44,103 nucleotides of DNA from an uncultured Bacteroidales bacterium. Its GTDB lineage: Bacteria; Bacteroidota; Bacteroidia; Bacteroidales; UBA4417. The position numbers were made by a program, and so were the translations under genes. Under the pieces are notes generated by a model. It saw only the letters and a list, made by a program, of their open reading frames with translations, made no database searches and was not told the DNA's origin. This document shows, one piece after another, positions 19,078-27,447 of the stretch (positions are counted from its first letter, which is position 1; the number at the start of each line of letters is the position of its first letter). The DNA lies in NCBI GenBank assembly GCA_903946925.1, contig CAJAXK010000024.1:1-44103 (forward strand). The letters are read 5' to 3'.

Positions 19078-20019
19078 TTATTTATCAAATAATTTACCAA
19101 TTAAAATTAGTGTGTTTACTGACTTGATAGTATGAATAGCTGTAAGAGTCCCATGTGCATATTTTATATCATCTTTAAGATAGAATGTTGAATCCGAACC
19201 AAGATTTGGGGCTAAATCTTCTTCATAATATGCTTTATGAGATTTTCCTTCTAATTTATGGGAAAAAATATGTCTTGATTTAGCGATTGCCTTTATAGAA
19301 GCAACAATCTCCGTTTTCGATTTTAAAGATTTGTATTCATCTAAATTAAAAAAATCATCAATTCTTTGACTAAGTCCTTTTTGCTTGGTATAATCACATG
19401 TTAGGCAAGGTTTAGTTTTTACTTTAGGAGTTGTGTCATATTCCTTCATAATAGATTCGAACAATTGAAATTGTAATGTATTTTCAAATAATGCATTATT
19501 AAATATTTTTTGAGTTATCATCATAATTGGATTGACTACAGCTAAATAACTCAACGATTTATAAAGGAAGTCAGTTTCTGTTATGTTATGTAATCTGTTG
19601 AAGGTTTCAATAAATGAATACATGGGGGGTTCAGGCATTAGTAGTAACAAAGGCATTTCAGCATAATTAAAGTGTGTCATTAAATACCTTACTTCTGATT
19701 TGTTCTCATAATAAATATCCGCAATTGATTTATATATTTTCGTTTGAGAAGATAAACATACACCAGAAAACCATTTAATAGAATCATAATTTTGTCCAAA
19801 AATATTCTGTACAATAATAAAATCTCTAATTATCTTCTCTACAATAGAATCAGTATCTGCTTTTATTGCTAAGCAAAGACATGCTTTTATTCCATAATCA
19901 GTAAAAGCATCGATTTCTTTAGAAGGAAAACAATACACAGATTCTTTGATTTCAGTTAAACTATTTGGAATAGTGTGTGATGGAATATGGAATACGTAAT
20001 ATGCCATGTATGCAATCAA
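19078..20019 (-). CDS. Uncharacterised protein with a C-terminal HEPN-like motif (R-H-I-F-S-H)
   Basis: Long ORF; KTEIVASIKAIAKSRHIFSHKLEGKSHKAYYEED matches the R[N/D/H]xxxH pattern; also CLTCDYTKQKG. True start may be an internal Met (MAYYVFH). Confidence 0.6.
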   Translation of the reverse strand: MIAYMAYYVFHIPSHTIPNSLTEIKESVYCFPSKEIDAFTDYGIKACLCLAIKADTDSIVEKIIRDFIIVQNIFGQNYDSIKWFSGVCLSSQTKIYKSIADIYYENKSEVRYLMTHFNYAEMPLLLLMPEPPMYSFIETFNRLHNITETDFLYKSLSYLAVVNPIMMITQKIFNNALFENTLQFQLFESIMKEYDTTPKVKTKPCLTCDYTKQKGLSQRIDDFFNLDEYKSLKSKTEIVASIKAIAKSRHIFSHKLEGKSHKAYYEEDLAPNLGSDSTFYLKDDIKYAHGTLTAIHTIKSVNTLILIGKLFDK

Positions 20020-20273
20020 TTTTAAGTAGTATGTAAGATATTCTGTTTTGCTTCTTTGGAGTTTCCCGTTTCCCCCGTTGGTGCGCGTCTTATTCTCTGA
20101 CGCGTGCCGGTAAAAATTAGCATTAAAATATGGCCATTGCTATCCATCTTATTTTCTTTCGCACACTTCAGGCTTTAAATACTGCTGTAAAAGTACCGAA
20201 TTAAGTGAGCTGAAGACAAGCTATTTCTTAAATAAATGAGGTTTATTTTGAATGACAGAACCCGATATTCGCC

Positions 20274-20549
20274 ATGAAATTTGTAATTCTACAGAAAAAA
20301 AGTAAGATGGACTTACAAACACGCAAAATATCATTTATACAGGAATTCCTTAACATTCAGAGCGAAGAAGTTGTAGTTCGTTTGGAGAAATTATTAAAAA
20401 AAGAAAGGGCGAAATTTGCGGAACCCGGTTTCTCGCCAATGACTGTGGATGAGTTGAATAAAAGGATAGATAAATCGTTGCTTGATGCAAGCAATGGAAG
20501 GATTACCAAAAATGGCGACCTCGCTAAAGAAATAAAGGAATGGAGCTAA
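20274..20549 (+). CDS. Orphan antitoxin-like protein (RelB-like family typical of Bacteroidota)
   Basis: MDLQTRKISFIQEFLNIQSEEVVVRLEKLLKKERAK...MTVDELNKRIDKSLLDASNGRITKNGDLAKEIKEWS. Start may be the internal Met (MDLQTRK) at 20307. Confidence 0.7.
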   Translation: MKFVILQKKSKMDLQTRKISFIQEFLNIQSEEVVVRLEKLLKKERAKFAEPGFSPMTVDELNKRIDKSLLDASNGRITKNGDLAKEIKEWS

Positions 20550-20617
20550 CCTGGTTTATCCACAAAATTTTAAAGGATCTGGAAAACACGGATGTTACAG
20601 GTTTACACAGAAAATGA
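20540..20617 (+). pseudogene. Truncated RelE/ParE-type toxin remnant overlapping the antitoxin stop
   Basis: ATG at 20540 inside the antitoxin end (GAATGGAGCTAA): MELTWFIHKILKDLENTDVTGLHRK*. The N-terminus resembles RelE/ParE starts, then runs into an interspersed repeat. Confidence 0.55.
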
Positions 20618-20671
20618 TAAAAATCCTTTTTAATTCGTTTTATCAGTGTCATCAGTGTTCTTTTGCCCTTT
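20583..20671. repeat. Imperfect inverted-repeat element (AAAACACGGATGTTACAGG...ATCAGTGTCATCAGTGTTCTTTT)
   Basis: The left arm AACACGGATG..ACAG resembles the reverse complement of the right arm (GAACACTGATGACACTGAT). Confidence 0.6.
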
Positions 20672-20829
20672 AGAGATAATTTATTAAGAATTTACTAGAA
20701 CCGGATTGAAATTACAGATGTTTTCGATACAAGGCAAAACCCGGTTAATTAAAAAGAACGGAATTGCAACAGTTTTTCAAAATCTTCAATCAACCGTATC
20801 GAAGGTTAGTAAAAACCACTCGAAGGGTT

Positions 20830-20925
20830 TCATTTTCACATCCCCAAATTCTCAAATTTTCAAATTCTCACATTACCGCATTACCACATTATCGCATTCT
20901 CACATTATCACATTATCGCATTATC
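20830..20925. repeat. 8-bp-period tandem repeat (ACATTATC/GCATTATC), 12 units
   Basis: TCATTTTC ACATCCCC AAATTCTC AAATTTTC AAATTCTC ACATTACC GCATTACC ACATTATC GCATTCTC ACATTATC ACATTATC GCATTATC, in perfect 8-bp register. Confidence 0.95.
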
Positions 20926-22496
20926 AGCTCCACCAACTTTTGGATAGCCTCGTCGGGATGCAGATTTTTAAACGCAATTTCTTTTCCTTTATATAGAGTT
21001 ACCTGATCCTTGCCGGCCCCAACGTACCCATAATCGGAATCGGCCATTTCGCCTGGTCCATTTACTATACAGCCCATAACGGCAATTTTCAGGCCTTTAA
21101 GATGCCCTGTGGCGGCTTTTACCTGCTGTAATGCGCTTTCGATATCGAAAAGTGTCCTTCCACACGATGGGCATGAAATAAATTCGGTGCGGGTAATGCG
21201 GGCACGGGTGGCTTGCAGGATGGCAAAAGCTGTATTATTAACCGCTTCGGGATTTATATTTGGGGCTGTTGGCCAAATGGCATTACCAATCCCATCAATA
21301 AGCAAACTGCCAAAATCAATGGCACTATTTACCTGAAATTGCAGCAGATCCGAAGTTAAATACTTGTTTTTCAACACTATTGGTTTACTGCTTTCAACAT
21401 CCATTTTATCAAGTTCCCGCCTTAATCCTGAAGCATTTCCTTCGCATATTTCAAGAAGGTGGAAGTTGTGATCGGGCAAATTGCCGACAACAGAAAAATG
21501 TTCGTCAACCAAACAGGTTTTGCCAATTTTTTCAGCCAAAACAGCTACCGGATAATTTCCGCCAATGCCCGAAACGGCTATGGTTTCGCGTTGCCCAAAA
21601 AGCTTTGGTTTGGTAGGTTTCCAACTTATTCCCTTTTGGCCCAGGTTTCGTGCATGATTATATCGTTCGGTAATTGCCAAAGCAACTGGTATTTCGATTT
21701 CGGGCGCTCCTGTGAGCGAAACACGTATGGTATCGCCAATTCCATTTTCGAGTAAGGAGCCAATGCCGGCTGCTGATTTAATAATACCATCCTCGCCATC
21801 GCCAGCTTCGGTAACACCAAGGTGGATAGGGAAGTCCATTTTTTCGGCTGCCATTTTTTCGGCTAACAACCTGGTAGCCTGCACCATTACGCGCACATTG
21901 CTCGATTTTATCGAAAAAACCAAATTTTTGAAATTTTCATTCAGGCAAATCCTGCCAAATTCCAGGGCACTTTCAACCATTCCTTCGGGCGTATCGCCAT
22001 ACCTATCCATAATTCGCCCACTCAGCGAACCGTGGTTGGTGCCAATGCGTATTGCGGTGCCGTTTTGTTTGCAAATTTGCAGCAATGGCCTAAGCCGTTG
22101 GGCTATCCTTTCAAGTTCTTGGTAGTAATCGCGTAAGGTTAATTGGTTGGCCGATATGCGTTTGTCGGTATAATTTCCGGGATTTATCCGTACTTTTTCC
22201 ACAATACCGGCAGCAATTTCGGCAGCGTTTGGGTTAAAATGTATATCGGCAATAAGCGGGACTTTTATCCCTTTCGAGCGTAAGCTTTTCTTAATCAAAG
22301 CCAAATTGTTTGCTTCGGTAATTCCTTGTGCTGTAATGCGCACCATCTCGCATCCGGCATTTACCAGTCGGACACACTGATTGACGGTTGCTCCAATATC
22401 GTTGGTGTCCGTATTGGTCATGGATTGCACCCTTATCGGGTAATTCCCGCCAAGGGGCAGGTCGCTGATGTTTATGGTGCGGGATTGGAAGGACAT
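20913..22496 (-). CDS. ispG: 4-hydroxy-3-methylbut-2-en-1-yl diphosphate synthase (three-domain form)
   Basis: IRVQSMTNTDTNDIGATVNQCVRLVNAGCEMVRIT; large central insert; CPSCGRTLFDIE...IAVMGCIVNGPGE Fe-S ligands. Internal Met (MSFQSRTINIS) preferred over the ORF-track start. Confidence 0.96.
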   Translation of the reverse strand: MSFQSRTINISDLPLGGNYPIRVQSMTNTDTNDIGATVNQCVRLVNAGCEMVRITAQGITEANNLALIKKSLRSKGIKVPLIADIHFNPNAAEIAAGIVEKVRINPGNYTDKRISANQLTLRDYYQELERIAQRLRPLLQICKQNGTAIRIGTNHGSLSGRIMDRYGDTPEGMVESALEFGRICLNENFKNLVFSIKSSNVRVMVQATRLLAEKMAAEKMDFPIHLGVTEAGDGEDGIIKSAAGIGSLLENGIGDTIRVSLTGAPEIEIPVALAITERYNHARNLGQKGISWKPTKPKLFGQRETIAVSGIGGNYPVAVLAEKIGKTCLVDEHFSVVGNLPDHNFHLLEICEGNASGLRRELDKMDVESSKPIVLKNKYLTSDLLQFQVNSAIDFGSLLIDGIGNAIWPTAPNINPEAVNNTAFAILQATRARITRTEFISCPSCGRTLFDIESALQQVKAATGHLKGLKIAVMGCIVNGPGEMADSDYGYVGAGKDQVTLYKGKEIAFKNLHPDEAIQKLVELIMR

Positions 22497-22504
22497 TTTT
22501 GAAG

Positions 22505-22560
22505 GAAAAAGGGAAAAAGGCAAAAGGAAAAGTGCAAAGGTAAAGTGAAAAGTGAAAAGA
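22505..22560. repeat. GGCAAAAGGAAAAGTGCAAAGG-type low-complexity repeat
   Basis: Roughly 7-bp words (GGCAAAA, GTGCAAA, GTGAAAA x2), reverse complement-like to the CTTTGCC family at 15581. Confidence 0.6.
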
Positions 22561-22754
22561 ACTACACGATAATTATTGCCCAAATTTGCAGGGTATAGGC
22601 ACCCCTCTCATTTTTTCAAGGAGAGGGGACGGGGGTGAGGTTTTGGAGATGAAAGGCTTACCAATCAGAACATGCTAAACACATTCAACTTAAAGTAAAA
22701 AAGTGCAGAACAACCTTTGTAATAACCTATATATCTGTTATATAACATTAGTTT

Positions 22755-22816
22755 ATGAAAATGGTAAAAGGAAAATGGCAAAGTGAAAAGCAGAAAAGTT
22801 CAGGGCAGAAAAGGCA
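22755..22816. repeat. Second GGTAAAAGGAAAATGGCAAAG-type tract
   Basis: Same word family: GGTAAAAGGAAAATGGCAAAGTGAAAAGCAGAAAAG. Confidence 0.5.
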
Positions 22817-22861
22817 ATTTAGTTAGACTCCCCCAATCAACTTTTCACATTGCAAATCAGG

Positions 22862-24316
22862 TTAAAACCGCCATTTAACACCGGCTGTAACCGACGAGTA
22901 GTTGTAATCGGGGTTTGTAACTGTTGTAAGTGTTTCGGTGGTTGTTTGCGCAGGGGAAATTGTGGTTAAAAACAAGCCCATTTTTTGATACCGGTACATA
23001 AGCAGAACTTCCAGATGTTGGCCTATATATGGATAAATTGTTGCGCCAAGCCGCATACTTACCGGATAAACAAGGTTATAAACGATGTACGCATTTTTTT
23101 CGTTGTAATTTTTCAGTTCGCCCAACATGGCAAAGGCTTCTACCCAGCCATTTTTGTAAAACCTGCCCCCTACGGTTTGTTCAAAAACTGTACTCGAAGC
23201 GGTTTGATCGTTCAAAAACGTGAAAGCAGTATTTGTGTAAAGATTGGTATTCCCCATTGGATACCAACTAATTGAAGCCCCGATTTGAAATATTTTTTTT
23301 TCGAGTATCCGCGAATGGCTGCCTTTTAATTCCAAGGATATTTTCCCCAAATCTTTAGCAATTGAAAGCGAAAATACATGGTCGAAGTACGAAGTATCGG
23401 ATATATTTATTTGGTAACCGTAGGCATTATAATCGAAAGTGTGCCAGGTATTATCCAATTTGTTGTACCATGCGGTGTCGGTTTTGGTTGTAATTGTTTG
23501 CTCGGCAATAACTTTTTTAGCCTGTATATGCAGGTAATGGATTGAAGGTGAAATTTTTAAACCAGCAACCGGGAAATAGGTACATCCAAGATAATAGGAT
23601 AATTGTTGGTTGCTAAATTCCTGCTCGGCATAATTTGCTTTAATCGGGAACGAATAATAATAGTCATTCTCGAATTGTTGCTCAATAATGGTATCGCACA
23701 CAGCATCCTGCGTAAGATACCCAAAGCTTTTTTTATCGGTAAGGTCAATTTTCGAAAAGCTCAGAAAAACCGAGAGGTTAGGCAAAGGGCGCAAGTTTAC
23801 CCCTAAACTTTGATATGTACGGCTTATTGGGTTGATAAGTTCCTTGTAGTAAGTTGACGAATCGGTTATAACCGCACTGTCGTTCACTTTTCCAGGAAGC
23901 ACAATGCCAGCATCGGCATACATATAATCGAATAAGTGATATGTTTTTTTACTTCCCTTTTGCTGAAACGTTTCGCTACTGCGCCCTGCCCCCTTGCACG
24001 AAAGGTTGTAGTACAAAGCTGCCGTCGAATCGAAAGAATCGAACTTTAGCGCTTTGTGGAAATTTTCGGCAGCGTTGCGGTAATTTTCTTTATAAAAATA
24101 GGCAAAACCAATCCGCAACCGTAAGTATTTATAATCGTAGCCTAACGATATGGCTTGTTTGCCACTGTAAATCAGGCCGTTCCAGTTTCCTGAAAGATAT
24201 TGCTGATAGGTAAGGCTGTCGTAATATTGAAACGACTTTTGCTGGTTTTCCCCACAGTAAGCTGACGGAATAAGTTGAAGTGAAAGTGTTATAAATAGCA
24301 ATAACCTGAATTTCAT
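22862..24316 (-). CDS. Exported outer-membrane-type protein with N-terminal TPR-like region and beta-barrel-like C-terminus
   Basis: Signal peptide; NYRNAAENFHKALKFDSFDSTAALYYNLS; alternating aromatic strands ending in TAGVKWRF. Confidence 0.55.
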   Translation of the reverse strand: MKFRLLLFITLSLQLIPSAYCGENQQKSFQYYDSLTYQQYLSGNWNGLIYSGKQAISLGYDYKYLRLRIGFAYFYKENYRNAAENFHKALKFDSFDSTAALYYNLSCKGAGRSSETFQQKGSKKTYHLFDYMYADAGIVLPGKVNDSAVITDSSTYYKELINPISRTYQSLGVNLRPLPNLSVFLSFSKIDLTDKKSFGYLTQDAVCDTIIEQQFENDYYYSFPIKANYAEQEFSNQQLSYYLGCTYFPVAGLKISPSIHYLHIQAKKVIAEQTITTKTDTAWYNKLDNTWHTFDYNAYGYQINISDTSYFDHVFSLSIAKDLGKISLELKGSHSRILEKKIFQIGASISWYPMGNTNLYTNTAFTFLNDQTASSTVFEQTVGGRFYKNGWVEAFAMLGELKNYNEKNAYIVYNLVYPVSMRLGATIYPYIGQHLEVLLMYRYQKMGLFLTTISPAQTTTETLTTVTNPDYNYSSVTAGVKWRF

Positions 24317-24393
24317 TCGTAGTTCCGTTTAGTAGTTTGGATGTGGGATTCTGTAGGTAGAAGTTGTTTTATTTTAATATCTGACCAAAGCGT

Positions 24394-24966
24394 TTATTCA
24401 AGAAACTCTTTTATATCGGGATCATTCTCAACTAATTTTTTCAAGGCTTCTTTACAAAGATATTTTTTTGTTTTGGCATAAAATTCCGATTTATATCCCA
24501 TGCTTTCGGCAATTTCTTTTGTCGAGATATCGGTAAGGAATAATTTCAGTATTTTCTGGCAATCCTCGCTCAAATGCTCAAATTGCCTGACAAACGATTG
24601 GTACTTTTCTTCGTATTCGAGGTGTACTTCAATGCCTACTTCAGGCGTGTCGAGGTATCGGGTGAGTTCATCCTGGTTTTTTTGTGTCATCCTTTTACGT
24701 TTAAGCCGTTGAAACCAGATATTTTTACTGATCGAATACATAAACGTGATAAACGAGGAAGTCAACTCGAAATTATCATCTTTTATTTTAACGAGGATTA
24801 CCAACAAGGCTTCCTGAAAAACATCCTCTGCATCTTCCTCCAAACCAGCATTGTTCTTGATAAAATACCGTATTGCCGGAAAAAACTCCTTGTACACATA
24901 GCGAATTATAAAATCACTATTGAGCCTAAGGCCTTCAACAACGGCATAATCGGAATAGTGAATCAT
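24394..24966 (-). CDS. RNA polymerase sigma-70 family sigma factor (ECF-like)
   Basis: EDAEDVFQEALLVILVKI; FMYSISKNIWFQRLKRKR; LSEDCQKILKLFLTDISTKEIAESMGY. Confidence 0.82.
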   Translation of the reverse strand: MIHYSDYAVVEGLRLNSDFIIRYVYKEFFPAIRYFIKNNAGLEEDAEDVFQEALLVILVKIKDDNFELTSSFITFMYSISKNIWFQRLKRKRMTQKNQDELTRYLDTPEVGIEVHLEYEEKYQSFVRQFEHLSEDCQKILKLFLTDISTKEIAESMGYKSEFYAKTKKYLCKEALKKLVENDPDIKEFLE

Positions 24967-25226
24967 TTCCTCTGCTAAGGTTTATGTACTAAACGGAAAG
25001 TTAAGCCTGAAACAGAAATGCAAATTGAATTAAAGTAGTATTTCTTTGTCCGCTGCTTCAGGTTTTGGTGGTTTTTGGGGTGTGAAGATATAGAATATTT
25101 TTAAACAACAAACTAAAAACAAGCAATTTTGAACCTCAAATAGTTAGGTTGCTTATTAACAGATTCTTAAAAACTACTTTATTGAAAGATTGTGAGCCAA
25201 CAAAATCCGAAAAGCTACTTTTATGG

Positions 25227-25381
25227 TTGAGTCCGTTCCGAAAAGTCTTTTTTCGCCACAAAGCCACTAAACCACTAAGTTTCGCCAAGTCTATAACTTT
25301 GAATAACAATACTTTGTGAACTTTGAAGTCATTGTGACTTGGTGGCGTTTCTTCATTTTTAGGATATCAGAGAGGACTCAA
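25227..25381. repeat. Nested inverted-repeat element (outer TTGAGTCC/GGACTCAA; inner CGCCACAAAGCCACTAAAC...TCATTGTGACTTGGTGGCG)
   Basis: Perfect outer 8-bp inverted repeat at 25227-25234 and 25374-25381; inner imperfect inverted repeat at about 25254-25347. Confidence 0.6.
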
Positions 25382-25481
25382 GGTTATTTGTTTTAATTAT
25401 TTTGTTAAAAATGCCGAACAACACACTGCCAACGCAACTTTATGACGGCATTTTTGTTATCTTTGCTAAAAAATAACCTCT

Positions 25482-26525
25482 ATGAACAAGATACATTTAC
25501 TATTGATTTCAACGTTTTTTGTTGCTTCAAGTGCGTTTGCGCAGTTTGCCCTCACATATAAAAACAATGCGCCTTTGGTTGGCGACTCTATACGCACCCA
25601 ATCAATTGAAAACATTTCACCAGGCGGCGATGGGCTTGATCAGGTTTGGGATTTTTCGAAAATCCAGTTTACCAACGAAAAAGCAACCAGCTTTCTAACA
25701 CAAAACCCATCTAAACTTATTGATGGTATTGGCAGCCACAACGCTACCCTGAACGATAAAGCTTATGAGTACGTTTACAATATTGGAGAAGACAAATCGG
25801 AAATTGTTGGGCTTATGACCAATGGCCTTACTGTTGTGTTTTCTGATCCCATTCTTAAAATAAAGTATCCAGTTGCGTTCGGGACTTATTTTACCGATGG
25901 GTTTACTGGCAACGGAGCCGATTTATACAAATCGAACGTGGCCGTAAGCGGCACCAATTCGTTTAAAGCCGATGGATACGGAACATTGAAACTTCGGGAT
26001 AAAACATTGAACAATGTTTTGCGCGTGAAAATTGAGGAAAACAAGATACAACTAAACCCTTGCAGCGTTTACGAAATGAAAACCACAACCTATTTCTGGT
26101 ATGCCCCAACATACCGCTATCCGGTAATGGGAACAACAACGCGCGAGGTAAAGTCGAGTACAAAAAACACCGAAGTCACCCAAACATCGTTTATTAACGA
26201 GAAGCTAATAAACTCAAGTAGTTTGGTTACCGGTTTGGATAAAAAAGAAGCAATTCCCGATGAAATTTCGTTGTCGCTATATCCTAACCCATTTATCGAA
26301 AAACTCAATTATAGTTATTTCCTGCCAAAACAAATGCCAGTAACCATTGAATTGATTGACATTACAGGCAAAACCATAATTGAACTTGTTAAGGAGCAAA
26401 TTCAGCCGGAAGGTTTCCATAGCGGAAATATTGATGCCCTGAAAAATCATTTGGAAAGAGGGATGTACTCGTTTAGGATTAAATGCGGCGATAGCGTAAT
26501 TGTAAGCAAAGCCGTAAAAATGTGA
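25482..26525 (+). CDS. T9SS type A sorting domain-containing secreted protein
   Basis: Signal peptide; C-terminal LSLYPNPFIEKLNYSYFL...IELIDITGKTIIEL...ERGMYSFRIKCGDSVIVSKAVKM. Confidence 0.85.
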   Translation: MNKIHLLLISTFFVASSAFAQFALTYKNNAPLVGDSIRTQSIENISPGGDGLDQVWDFSKIQFTNEKATSFLTQNPSKLIDGIGSHNATLNDKAYEYVYNIGEDKSEIVGLMTNGLTVVFSDPILKIKYPVAFGTYFTDGFTGNGADLYKSNVAVSGTNSFKADGYGTLKLRDKTLNNVLRVKIEENKIQLNPCSVYEMKTTTYFWYAPTYRYPVMGTTTREVKSSTKNTEVTQTSFINEKLINSSSLVTGLDKKEAIPDEISLSLYPNPFIEKLNYSYFLPKQMPVTIELIDITGKTIIELVKEQIQPEGFHSGNIDALKNHLERGMYSFRIKCGDSVIVSKAVKM

Positions 26526-26576
26526 AAGGATTATAAATGTTTGTTTTACAATAGCATACATTAATATTATAAATGT

Positions 26577-26613
26577 AAAAAGGACAAAAAAGATTAACTT
26601 TTTTGTCCTTTTT
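26577..26613. terminator. Bidirectional intrinsic terminator between convergent genes
   Basis: Perfect 16-bp stem AAAAAGGACAAAAAAG-attaa-CTTTTTTGTCCTTTTT. Confidence 0.9.
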
Positions 26614-26638
26614 GCTTTTTCTGAAAGTAAGCGGGAAA

Positions 26639-27223
26639 TTATTTTTCAACAATAAACTTATCTTCTTTCATTTTTAACACTACTTCTTTTGCCACATCGT
26701 TAATAAGCTTATCGAGTTTTTTAGGGTTTGTTGATGCGGTTACCCCCGACCATAATAGCTTTTCGTTACTTACCGAAAAGAAATTGGTTGAAACAATATA
26801 ATCCATATCGGTTGCGTAAGCGCCTGCGTTAACATAATCGCCAAAATAATAAATGCCATTTTTCTGATACGCTTGGTTATGGCCTCCCTGAACAAAAGTA
26901 CTCTTGGCCTTGGTTGTGAGTAGCCTCATAACCAGCAAAGCATCAAAACCTTGAGCTTTTATCATATTCTTCACCTTCAGTGTATCGTCGCCCAATTGTG
27001 TACTCGAAAACATTGGGTAAGAGGCTTGAAGGGATTTGTTGTTCGAAACAATCAGATCTTCAGCCGCTCTACGGGCTTGTTCGTCCTTTGCCAATACCAC
27101 TACCAAAACTTTTTTATATTTATCGGGTGTATATGTTTCACCTGGTGCTGTCCAGCTATTAACAATGGATGTGGAGCTGCAACTGGCAGCAAGAATGCAT
27201 AATGCAAAGAAAAGTTTTTTCAT
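26639..27223 (-). CDS. Lipoprotein of unknown function
   Basis: Lipobox MKKLFFALCILAASCSSTS. Start re-assigned to the internal Met at 27223. Confidence 0.7.
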   Translation of the reverse strand: MKKLFFALCILAASCSSTSIVNSWTAPGETYTPDKYKKVLVVVLAKDEQARRAAEDLIVSNNKSLQASYPMFSSTQLGDDTLKVKNMIKAQGFDALLVMRLLTTKAKSTFVQGGHNQAYQKNGIYYFGDYVNAGAYATDMDYIVSTNFFSVSNEKLLWSGVTASTNPKKLDKLINDVAKEVVLKMKEDKFIVEK

Positions 27224-27447
27224 TTTTGTAATTCGATTAGTTAAGAGTGGAGGATTTACGAAACCACAAACGCAGGTTTCGGTGGCAACAAAATTATGTA
27301 AAATAAACGTATCTGGCTGGTTTTTCATTGCCGCACACCGGAGGAAGTTACAATCACGTTTTGTAAAAGGTATTTTCAGAAAAGTGATGCACTATATTGA
27401 AGGGAAAGCATTAAAAGAGAGATAAAAACACCAAACACAACTCTATC

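Noticed and set aside
20706-21006. ORFs 20706..20996 and 20764..21006
   Set aside because: Translations of the 8-mer array (SHYRITTLSHSHIITLSHY...), overlapping the ispG 3' end.
22862-24966. Sigma factor plus outer-membrane protein as a possible cell-surface signalling module
   Set aside because: No anti-sigma factor or receptor partner is visible; adjacency alone is insufficient.
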